A stretch of DNA of 64,000 nucleotides from NCBI GenBank assembly GCA_902826835.1, contig CADEGH010000018.1, forward strand, positions 44,690-108,689. Direction: 5' to 3'. Of this stretch, positions 27,702 to 35,756 are shown one piece after another. Below the pieces are notes generated by a model, which worked only from the letters and a program-made list of their open reading frames with translations, did no database searches and was not told where the DNA came from. The position numbers were made by a program, and so were the translations under genes. Position 1 is the first letter of the stretch; the number at the start of each line of letters is the position of its first letter. This DNA comes from an uncultured bacterium (GTDB lineage: Bacteria; Planctomycetota; GCA-002687715).

Positions 27702-30650
27702 TCAGAGCTGGCGCTTCATCCACTCGAACAGAGGCTTCCACCGCTCGCCGCCCATGTCCGGCTTGGTGGCCTCGAGACTCTTCATCACCTCGCGAAGCTG
27801 CTTCAGATCGGCCTTCGCGGTCGATTTTTGACGCTGGAGCTCCGCGAGCATGCTGTAGAACTTCGACTCCCACCAGAGACCCGAATCCTGAGTGGCGGAG
27901 GCGGTCTTCAGAAGCTCGCCCCACAACGCGACCGCCTTCTCCGGCTTGCCCAGAGCGGTGTACTGCTTGGGAAGACCCTGGTAGCGACCTACGTACCCGC
28001 CGTAAACGATGGCGGCAAGACGGGTGATGGTGGCGGACTTCTTGCCGGAGTCGGTCGCGAGGAGTGCGTCGACCGATCGCCCGGCGTCATTCCACAGCCG
28101 ACCAGCCACGTCGGCATTCCCGGCGGCATCGGCATCCTGGGCCATCGTGACAAACGCGACCAAGGCGCGATTTTGGAGCTTCTGCAAATCCTCGGGCTTG
28201 GTCTTCGAGGTGTTGAACTTCTCAAGCGCCTTCGCCAGGAGGGGAGTCGCCCCGTCCATGAGGCCGGCGCGCCAGTACATGAAGGTCACCGCGTCCCAGT
28301 CGGCAAACTTCTCGGAGTCGTTGGTGAGCAACCAATCGCGGTAGAAATCGCAGATCCGGCGCCACTGGGTCTGGGCTGCCGCGAACTCCGGCTTCGCGAC
28401 GACGGAGGCCCACTCAGCCGCATCCGTCGGGCGAGCCTTACCGGTCACCGCATCGAGCGCCTTTTCGGCCGGTTCCTTCAAAGCCTTGCCGATCATCAGC
28501 GAGCCGCGCGCGATCACCGACGCTTTCACGCCCAGGGCTTTCAGGAGTGCGAGGTCGGCCTCGGCAGCCGCGATGTTGCCCACGTCGATGTTCGAAGCGA
28601 GGCGTTCCGACAGGGCGAACTCCACCAACGACTTTTGGTTGGCGTGCTCTTTTTCGTAGCCGGCGAGGAGCGCGACCGAGGCGGCATACAGCTCAGCCTT
28701 CTTCGCGGCGTCCTTCTCGTTCTCGGCGAGATTCCGGTTGCACTCCGCGATGTTGTAGCGGGCCTCCGCCTTGGCGGCTCCTCGCGCGGAAATCAAGGTC
28801 GGATCAGTGAGCTTGTTGGCATCGTCCTGGATGTACGTGAGGTACTGCTCGAACTCCGCCTTGGCGCTGGTGATCAGCGGCAGAGCTTTGTCGAGTTCCT
28901 TGGCACCCATGTGGACTTTCGCGATCTTCAGGCCGACCCGAGCGGCCTTGATCAGGGCCTTCTCCTTGTCCGGTCCGCCGACTTGGCTCGATTCGCGGTA
29001 CTTCGCGGCCGCCTGGCCGTAGAGGCCGATCGCCCCGGCCAGGTTCTTGGCCCTCTCCATTTCCGACGCTTGCCTCGCCAAATCATCGGCTTGTTCGAAG
29101 ATGATGGCACCCTTGCCCTTGGTGCCGGTGACACCTTCCCGAATGATGTAGTCCTGGTGTTCCTTGATCATCGCCTTGATCTCAGGCGATGACTTGACCT
29201 GATCAGCCTGCTTCAGACTGCGCCCCCAGTAGGTGGTCAAGTTTTCGCCCAGACCGTCCTTCTTGACCTTGCCGTACTTAAGGGTGCCTTCCCGGTAGGC
29301 GGCGGCAGCTTCGAGATAGCGATCTTCGAGGTAGTGCGTGGAGGCGATTCGGTACCACGACTCGGCCCCGAGTGCATTCCTCTCGTCCTCGTCGGCGACC
29401 TTCGTCAGGATTTCAAGGAGGATCTGGTAGTAGCGGACCGCTTCCGCCCGCTTTTCTTTGCCCTGACTGAAGGCGCCGCGCGCGGCGCTGGCGATGATCT
29501 CGGGTGCAAACTGGGTCTTGTCCGGAGACGAGGTGAGAATGTCGGCGATGAGCTGGTTCGCCAACTGGCTCGAGGCGTCGTTGTTGCCCGACTCCGCGAC
29601 GTCCGCGGCGATGGCGAGAGCGCCGTTCATGTCGTTCGACTTCAGCCGCGCATTGGCCACAGAGACGCGAGCCGCACGGCCGTAGAGACCGTACTCGCTG
29701 CCGAACTTCCGATAGAAGTCCTCGACTTCCTTGCCGCGCTTCAGGATCGACTCGAAGTTTCCGAGGGTCGTCTCGTAGGCGAACAGGTGGTACAGGCCTC
29801 GCTCGTAAAGCGACTGAACCGCGGGCCCGAGCTTTTCTTCGGTAGAAATCTGGTCCAGTACCGAGGTGAAATAGCCGAGGGCGTCGTTCTTCTCGTCCTG
29901 CTCCTGGCAGATCTGCCCCATGAGCAAATTGCCGTAGAGCGCTCCGAGCAAAGACTCCAAATCCTCGTCGTTCTCGTTCGCTAGGATGAACTCTTCCAGG
30001 GTCTGCTTGCAGCGGCTCAACTCGATGCCACGCTGCGCGCCCCCCTTTTTGTGAGTGAGCGCCTTGTTGTACTGGAGGAGACAGAGGCTGTACCACGCGC
30101 GGTTGCGCAGGCGCCACTTCTCACGATTTTCCTCCGCGCTCACCTCCCCCATGCTCGCGCGGATCTTTTCGAGTTCGCCTTCGGCACGGGCATAGTCCGC
30201 GTTGGCGTTCTTGCGGATCTCGTCGGCTTTGTCCTCCGCGACTTTCCCGGCCGCGATGGCTTCGATCGCCGCCGTGCCTCGCTCCTGAAGGAGGTCGACG
30301 TAGGCGAACAACGCCTGCTGGTACTCGCTCGAGGTTTTGTCGGAGATCCCCCCGACGACTTCCTGCATCAACTTGCGCGACTCGTCGAAGAGGGCGAGCT
30401 TCCCTTCGATGTCCTTGTTTTGGCGCGCTGAGGAAGCCTTGAGCTCAGCCAAGCCGAGCTTGCCCATCTGCTGCTCGACCGGCAGCCGCCCCGGCCCTGA
30501 GACCATGGACGCAAGGATCTTCTCGGCCAAGTCGTCGAAGCCGTACTCGCGGCTCAGCCCCCTTGCCCAGTCGTAATCGGTGTACTGGCCAAAGGCGAGG
30601 GACCCGCACAACAAGGCGAACGCAACTCCGATTAACTTGGGGCAGCTCAT
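27702..30650 (-). CDS. Large exported TPR protein
   Basis: About 982 residues from the ATG at 30650, which has a GAGGA site; the open frame continues upstream but that part lacks protein character. A signal peptide (MSCPKLIGVAFALLCGSLAFG) is followed almost wholly by helical TPR-like repeats, for example YYQILLEILTKVADEDERNALGA-type units. There are no transmembrane helices after the signal and no catalytic motif. It is first in the run TPR-TPR-ExbB-ExbD-ExbD-sulfatase-fold. Large periplasmic TPR proteins usually act as scaffolds; the partner here is unknown. Confidence 0.7.
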   Translation of the reverse strand: MSCPKLIGVAFALLCGSLAFGQYTDYDWARGLSREYGFDDLAEKILASMVSGPGRLPVEQQMGKLGLAELKASSARQNKDIEGKLALFDESRKLMQEVVGGISDKTSSEYQQALFAYVDLLQERGTAAIEAIAAGKVAEDKADEIRKNANADYARAEGELEKIRASMGEVSAEENREKWRLRNRAWYSLCLLQYNKALTHKKGGAQRGIELSRCKQTLEEFILANENDEDLESLLGALYGNLLMGQICQEQDEKNDALGYFTSVLDQISTEEKLGPAVQSLYERGLYHLFAYETTLGNFESILKRGKEVEDFYRKFGSEYGLYGRAARVSVANARLKSNDMNGALAIAADVAESGNNDASSQLANQLIADILTSSPDKTQFAPEIIASAARGAFSQGKEKRAEAVRYYQILLEILTKVADEDERNALGAESWYRIASTHYLEDRYLEAAAAYREGTLKYGKVKKDGLGENLTTYWGRSLKQADQVKSSPEIKAMIKEHQDYIIREGVTGTKGKGAIIFEQADDLARQASEMERAKNLAGAIGLYGQAAAKYRESSQVGGPDKEKALIKAARVGLKIAKVHMGAKELDKALPLITSAKAEFEQYLTYIQDDANKLTDPTLISARGAAKAEARYNIAECNRNLAENEKDAAKKAELYAASVALLAGYEKEHANQKSLVEFALSERLASNIDVGNIAAAEADLALLKALGVKASVIARGSLMIGKALKEPAEKALDAVTGKARPTDAAEWASVVAKPEFAAAQTQWRRICDFYRDWLLTNDSEKFADWDAVTFMYWRAGLMDGATPLLAKALEKFNTSKTKPEDLQKLQNRALVAFVTMAQDADAAGNADVAGRLWNDAGRSVDALLATDSGKKSATITRLAAIVYGGYVGRYQGLPKQYTALGKPEKAVALWGELLKTASATQDSGLWWESKFYSMLAELQRQKSTAKADLKQLREVMKSLEATKPDMGGERWKPLFEWMKRQL

Positions 30651-30835
30651 CGTGGTCCTCGATTGGATCGGCCCGGGGAGTAGGGGGTCCCCGAACCGTC
30701 TCAACGACTGCAATTGGGAATAGGTTCGGCCCAAGGCGGTACTTTTTCGCGGTACGACCTCGGGCCCAATCAAGCCGGACTAGGGAATCGCACCGGGCCA
30801 CCCCTTGCGCGGTAGCCCGTCCAAACCGGAATCGC

Positions 30836-33481
30836 TCAGCGCCGACCGCCCGGTTCGAGTTCTTCCATGACGAGGATCTTGACGCGCAAAAGCACGATCA
30901 AGTCCTTCATGCCGGTGTACTTGCCCTTGCGGCTGAAGAAGAACTCCAACACTGGGATGTCTTTCAAAATGGGGATCCCCGACTCCACGGTCTGGTCCTC
31001 GTAGAACTTGAGGCCACCGAGGAGCAAGGTGCCGCCGTCCGGCATCACCACCGTGGTCTTCAGGGACTGCTTGCGCAGCTCGGGGACCTCGAAGGTGACG
31101 GCCGTACCCACACCCAGGGTGCTCGAGTACGTACGCACCGGGCGCACCAGAGTGGAGACGCTCGGGCGCAGCTCGAGGGTCACGAAGCGCCGGTCGTTGC
31201 TCACGATCGGGCGGACATCCAAGACCACGCCTTCCTTGACGATGTCGATGATCGGGTCCGCGATGACCGCGGCCTGAGCAACTTCGACGTCGAAGTCCTT
31301 CACGTACGCCACCTGGTTGGTGACCTGAAGGTTTGCGCGCTGGGTGTTGTAAACCAGCAAGTTCGGCGCGGTCACGGTGTTCACGCGCTCGTACTTCTGG
31401 GTAGCGCGCAGGATGACCTCGAGCTGGGTGTCGTCGAGGTAAGCGTACTGGAGTGAGAATCCACCCGTCGAAGACAGGGTCTCGGGGTTGCCGAGGCCGG
31501 TGTCCAAGAGATTTTGGGTGCGGCCGCGGATGTCGCCGTTGCCCCCGCCCAGGCCGTAGAAGGCGCCGGTGGTGGCATCGGTGCCGAGCACCCCGTTGGC
31601 GCCGGGGGCGCCGAAGTCGTCGAAGGTGTTGGCGTTGCCAAGACCGGGAGCGCCAACGCCGCCCGACTGGTCACCCAGCCCGCGGAAGTCGACGCCGACT
31701 TCTTGGAGGAAGTTGTTCTCGACCGAGATGAATCGACTCTCGATCTGGACCTGCACCCCAGCAGACCGACGCAGGTCGGCGAGGAGGGTGCGGATCTTGC
31801 GGTGAACCTCGGGAGTCTGGCGCACGACCAAGGTGCCCTGCTTGGGCGTGATCGTGTTTTCGGCGTCCTCGGTCCAAGACACCGGTTCGACCGTGCCGCG
31901 GATGAGTTCGATCAAACGATCTTCGTCGATCGTGCTCTGAGCTTCGCCGGTGTCCTCGGCTTCTTCGCTCACACCTGCCCCGAAGTTCGAGGGATTCAGA
32001 TTGATTTCGACGCCGGGGAAGTTCTGGATTTTCGAGGTGAGGTCGCGCACTTCATAGAACTCGACCACCTTCGACTTCCGCACTTCTTCCTTGGTCGTGA
32101 TCTTGACCTGGCCATCGGCGATGAGCATCTCAAGGCCGAGGGAATCGACCGCGTTGCGCAGTGCCGACATCGCGCTGATGTCGGTGAAGGTGCCCTTGAG
32201 CACCAGGTCGGATTCCGACTTGCCGGAGGCCGCGACCGCGCTCATGACGTTGATGTTGACCGACGTCGAGTTGCGGAGGAACTTGACCGCATCGGCGAGC
32301 GGCTGATCGTTCCACTCGACGTTCGCGAGCATCGTGCCTTCGAGGCGGCGACGAATTTCTTCGTCGACCTCACTCGGCTTGACGGTGCCCTGGCCGAGCG
32401 TGATCGGTCCGCGCGCCGCGATTCGATCCCAATCGCTCGGGAAAGTCACGTCCTGCGCGGGCGGATTGGCCGCCAGCTTCACTTCGCGGAAGGCCTTGCC
32501 CCACTCTTCGCGGTAGTGCTCGATGTTCGTGGCGTTCGCCTTTTCGTGGCGAGCGCGGCGCGCCAGTTCCTTCAGGCGGTGGGCACCTTCGTGGTTGAAT
32601 TGGTAGTCGATCACGCTCGCGCAGAGGCTCTCGCAGTCGGAGAAGGACTCGCGCTCAAACGCGGTCTGGGCTTGATCCCAGAGGCGCTCGACGGTGCGGG
32701 CGATCTTCTGGCGCTCGCGCTCTTCGCGCTCAGAGTTGATCCGGTCGATGTCGCGACGGCGAGCGGCCTCGCTTTCTCGATCCCCTTGCGCCTTCGCGGC
32801 CTTGGCACTCGCGAGGGCCGCCTTCACCTGAGCCTCATCGAAATCGGCGTCGAGGTTCGGGTTCATCTGGAGAATGATGAGGGCCTTTTCGTACTCGGAG
32901 ATCGCCGCCGCGTGCTGGCCCTGCGAGGTGAAGGCGTGCCCGCGGTTCATGTGGTCACGCACGAGAAGGTGGGCTTGGCGCAAACGGGCATCGACCTCGT
33001 TCCACACATCGCGCGCTTCGGCGCGGGTCGCGCCGCGGGGATCGCCGGCGATCGCGGAGGCGCGCTGATACAGGTCGAGGGCCTCCTGGTTGGTGGGGTC
33101 CACTTCGACCGCTCGGCCAAACGCTTCGAGCGCCGGCTGGATCCGCCCCTCCTCGAGATAGCGCTTGCCGAGATCGATGTAGTCGCGAAGCAGAGTCGAC
33201 TGGCGACCCCTCCCCGCGAGCTCCCGTTCCGTGATCTCCTGCATGGAGCCCGAAGGCGCGGAGGTCGGCGGGGCTTCTTGTGGCATCGAACTGGAGCTGG
33301 CCCAGTTGCTCGATGTGGTCACCGTCGACTCGGAAGTGGCGGGCACGCCATACTCGGTGGAGGGAGGGTTCGCCTCCCCCATGCCACTCTCCGACTCGGA
33401 CGACGTGCATCCGAGAGGGGCCACCACGAGGATGGCGGCCAAGACAAGCCAGAGCGAGCGGCACGGCTTCATCACGATCAT
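30836..33481 (-). CDS. TPR-secretin lipoprotein 2 (outer-membrane channel)
   Basis: About 881 residues. The ATG at 33481 has a GGAG site 7 bases before it; ATGs at 33493 and 33472 are close alternatives. The signal peptide ends LVVAPLGC, a lipoprotein cysteine. TPR helices follow (YIDLGKRYLEEGRIQPALEA), then a charged coiled coil (RRRDIDRINSEREERERQK), an N0/STN-type region and the secretin domain ending IPILKDIPVLEFFFSRKG. Size and order match secretin 1, so the two are paralogues. It follows the PilM-PilN, PilO-like and PilP-position genes, as PilQ follows PilMNOP, but has its own promoter. Confidence 0.85.
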   Translation of the reverse strand: MIVMKPCRSLWLVLAAILVVAPLGCTSSESESGMGEANPPSTEYGVPATSESTVTTSSNWASSSSMPQEAPPTSAPSGSMQEITERELAGRGRQSTLLRDYIDLGKRYLEEGRIQPALEAFGRAVEVDPTNQEALDLYQRASAIAGDPRGATRAEARDVWNEVDARLRQAHLLVRDHMNRGHAFTSQGQHAAAISEYEKALIILQMNPNLDADFDEAQVKAALASAKAAKAQGDRESEAARRRDIDRINSEREERERQKIARTVERLWDQAQTAFERESFSDCESLCASVIDYQFNHEGAHRLKELARRARHEKANATNIEHYREEWGKAFREVKLAANPPAQDVTFPSDWDRIAARGPITLGQGTVKPSEVDEEIRRRLEGTMLANVEWNDQPLADAVKFLRNSTSVNINVMSAVAASGKSESDLVLKGTFTDISAMSALRNAVDSLGLEMLIADGQVKITTKEEVRKSKVVEFYEVRDLTSKIQNFPGVEINLNPSNFGAGVSEEAEDTGEAQSTIDEDRLIELIRGTVEPVSWTEDAENTITPKQGTLVVRQTPEVHRKIRTLLADLRRSAGVQVQIESRFISVENNFLQEVGVDFRGLGDQSGGVGAPGLGNANTFDDFGAPGANGVLGTDATTGAFYGLGGGNGDIRGRTQNLLDTGLGNPETLSSTGGFSLQYAYLDDTQLEVILRATQKYERVNTVTAPNLLVYNTQRANLQVTNQVAYVKDFDVEVAQAAVIADPIIDIVKEGVVLDVRPIVSNDRRFVTLELRPSVSTLVRPVRTYSSTLGVGTAVTFEVPELRKQSLKTTVVMPDGGTLLLGGLKFYEDQTVESGIPILKDIPVLEFFFSRKGKYTGMKDLIVLLRVKILVMEELEPGGRR

Positions 33482-33876
33482 CGGTGTCTCCATGGATTGG
33501 TGCGGCCGGATCGCGCGATCCCCGCTTCCCTGCGATCGGCCTCCCGGGCAACCAGCGAACTTTCGCGACGCACGGTGACCCTCGTTGAGAGAGTCACCCC
33601 GAGAAAACCCCAACCCGGTCTTGGGTTCCCCATGCATCGTCGCGCCAAGCGTGGCGGGCCTCCGAAGCTTAAACCGTTGGCAGCCAAGGAGTTCCGCCCT
33701 ATTCCATCTTTTGTTTGAGCAGGAGATTATAGAGATGCGGTCCAGGGCTGCAACCCCCACTCCTGGGAGTAGGCGCAAGTTGTTGGAAATTCGGCGAGAA
33801 TTCCGGGCCTGGCCCCCGAATGGGGCCGCCACTTCCGCCGACCGCATCGGCCAAGGGCCCCGTCCCTTCGAGTGGG
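33482..33876. other. Intergenic region with the secretin 2 leader
   Basis: This 395-bp gap holds the minus-strand promoter for secretin 2 and a leader of about 240 bases. A small inverted repeat (GGTGAC at 33574-33579 with GTCACC at 33593-33598) lies in the leader. I see no open frame with protein character and no RNA gene. Confidence 0.5.
33726..33753 (-). promoter_or_regulatory. Sigma70-like promoter for secretin gene 2
   Basis: On the minus strand TTGCAG (33748-33753) and a perfect TATAAT (33726-33731) are spaced by 16 bases, the same spacing as the secretin 1 promoter. Confidence 0.65.
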
Positions 33877-34917
33877 TCAAGGAGCCACCTCCAGGGTCAG
33901 GACCTGCTTCGGATGGGCTGGACCTTCGAGGGCCACCTCGAAAATCCGGATTTTCTCCTCGACGATTCGCTCTTGGGTTACGGGTTGGTCGGCATGGACC
34001 AAGACACGTCCCTGGGCGTCGAAGACCACATCGAGCCTCGGTGTCTTCCGCACTTCCTCGCGCATCTCGATCGCAAGGACCTTCTGGTGGGTGCGGTAGT
34101 CCACATCGGTTCCGGAGTCGACCTCCCCCACTTCCGCACCGACGGCGACATCGAAGAGTTTCGTGCGCCAGGCCTCGTCGTGCCACTTTTCCACCTGGAA
34201 GGTCGCAGAGGAGCGATCGCTGGCGACCGCCTTCAAGGTGAGCTTGCGGTCCGCTTCAGCCTGCACACTCACCGGCTCGGACACCGGCCCCTCCGGCAAC
34301 TTCGCAAGGATTTCCGGGTCAGCCGGAATCGGCTGCACGCGGTAGGAGTACGTCACCCCCGCGCCCACCTCAGTGTCTAGGAACAACGAGTCCGAGTTGG
34401 GGGTGGTCGCGCGCAGAGAGAAGGCTTGGTTGCCGACCGCCCGGAAAATTTTCCAATTTCCGATGACGACCGTGGTGTCCGGATGGGCGATCCACCGCAA
34501 GCGAACCGCCCCACGTTCGGCATCCGCGCGTAGATCGGCAGCCGCCGGAAGCACCACCGTGTTGGTGTTCGTTCCGACGAGTTCACGCGGCCGGGCGATC
34601 AAGGCCTCCAGCGAATCCGGGTAGGCGGCGACGGGAGCGCTCATCGCCTGGCCAGCCGCCAACTGGGACTTCCACTCGTTGCTGCGGGCCGTCATGTCGA
34701 ACTTTCGCTCCACCACGACCTCCCGGAGGCTGTCCGTAGCTCGGCTCAGTTCCCCGGAAGCCGCACCAGCTCCGGAGTTCAGGGGCAAGAAGTATCCGGC
34801 GAGATGCAGTCCCATGAGAAGGAGAGCCGCCACCACCGCGATGATGTCGAGGTGGCCCAAGATCGCGTCACTAAACCACGACCTCGGAGCCTCGTGCTCC
34901 AGATGTTCTTCCTTCAT
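33877..34917 (-). CDS. Inner-membrane protein with Fn3-like domain at the PilP position
   Basis: A 346-residue protein with one transmembrane helix at about 25-45 (IIAVVAALLLMGLHLAGYF) and a large periplasmic part. Residues about 130-210 look like a fibronectin type III fold (VRLRWIAHPDTTVVIGNWKIF, then DTEVGAGVTYSYRVQPI). A C-terminal beta-rich segment follows. It is coupled by ATGA to the PilO-like gene and lies upstream of secretin 2, the place of PilP, which bridges PilNO to the secretin. No sequence match to PilP is evident by eye; the role is inferred from position and topology. Confidence 0.55.
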   Translation of the reverse strand: MKEEHLEHEAPRSWFSDAILGHLDIIAVVAALLLMGLHLAGYFLPLNSGAGAASGELSRATDSLREVVVERKFDMTARSNEWKSQLAAGQAMSAPVAAYPDSLEALIARPRELVGTNTNTVVLPAAADLRADAERGAVRLRWIAHPDTTVVIGNWKIFRAVGNQAFSLRATTPNSDSLFLDTEVGAGVTYSYRVQPIPADPEILAKLPEGPVSEPVSVQAEADRKLTLKAVASDRSSATFQVEKWHDEAWRTKLFDVAVGAEVGEVDSGTDVDYRTHQKVLAIEMREEVRKTPRLDVVFDAQGRVLVHADQPVTQERIVEEKIRIFEVALEGPAHPKQVLTLEVAP

Positions 34918-35756
34918 TTGGCCGCTCCTGCGACCGCGAGATCGGGGAGGGTGACAATCTCCAGGGAGACGTCGACCTCCGCGTCGAAAATTCCCTCGAC
35001 CTGATCGGGCATCGGCAGCACCCTCGTCCGTAGACTGCGCACGACGACCACCGGTCCCTCCTTCTCCAACGCGTGCAAGGAGCGGAGGAGATTCGGTACT
35101 GACTTGAGCAGGATCCGGAGCCTAAGGTCCACGGGTTGCCGCAGCCACCGCTCCGGGCTCTGCCACGGGTACGGCTCGCGGCGGACGTCGCTCTCACGGC
35201 TGGGGAAGGCTCCCGCCCGCGCCGCGGAAATCAGCAGCACATGCTCCAGATTGAAGCTGCGCTGCTCCCGCTGCATTTCCGCGAGATCGGCCGGTAGGCG
35301 GCGCTCCGACAGGAAGGCCGGCGAGCTGATTGCCACCGGACTCGGCAGGTCTTTTCCAGTCGACTCCCGCACTCGCCGCATGACTTCGCGGAGGAGTTCG
35401 TCTTTGTGGAACTCGTAGGCGGCGCTGAACAAGTCCCGTTTGGGCTCGGTGTCGGCCGGAACTGCGCCCAACCGTGGGAACCAGCGGGTGAGAGCCGCAA
35501 GGTGCACTCGAAATCCCTGCTCGCTCTGCTTCACGACGGAACCGCCGATTTGACGGGCATCTCCCAGGCTTTGGGCAAACGCCGACCCGGCCGCCCACGG
35601 CTCGGCGGCCCGAAGTCGCTCCGAGAGCCTGGACGCCGACTCGATGGCATGCGTGGTCTGGCGTCGGGCCGGCCGAAATCCGAGTCCATAGGCGGCAACC
35701 GCCCCCACCAGGAAACAACCCACGATGACCCATGGGAGGATGGTTCGCACGGTCAT
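34914..35756 (-). CDS. PilO-like inner-membrane protein, set B
   Basis: A 280-residue protein with an N-terminal transmembrane helix (ILPWVIVGCFLVGAVAAYGLG), a helical stalk and a periplasmic alpha/beta domain. It lies directly after a PilM-PilN fusion (ATGA overlap) and before the PilP-position gene (ATGA overlap). That is the standard M-N-O-P order of type IV pilus alignment complexes. Sequence is not close to the set A protein at 9042-9902, so the two are either old paralogues or independently recruited. Confidence 0.6.
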   Translation of the reverse strand: MTVRTILPWVIVGCFLVGAVAAYGLGFRPARRQTTHAIESASRLSERLRAAEPWAAGSAFAQSLGDARQIGGSVVKQSEQGFRVHLAALTRWFPRLGAVPADTEPKRDLFSAAYEFHKDELLREVMRRVRESTGKDLPSPVAISSPAFLSERRLPADLAEMQREQRSFNLEHVLLISAARAGAFPSRESDVRREPYPWQSPERWLRQPVDLRLRILLKSVPNLLRSLHALEKEGPVVVVRSLRTRVLPMPDQVEGIFDAEVDVSLEIVTLPDLAVAGAAK

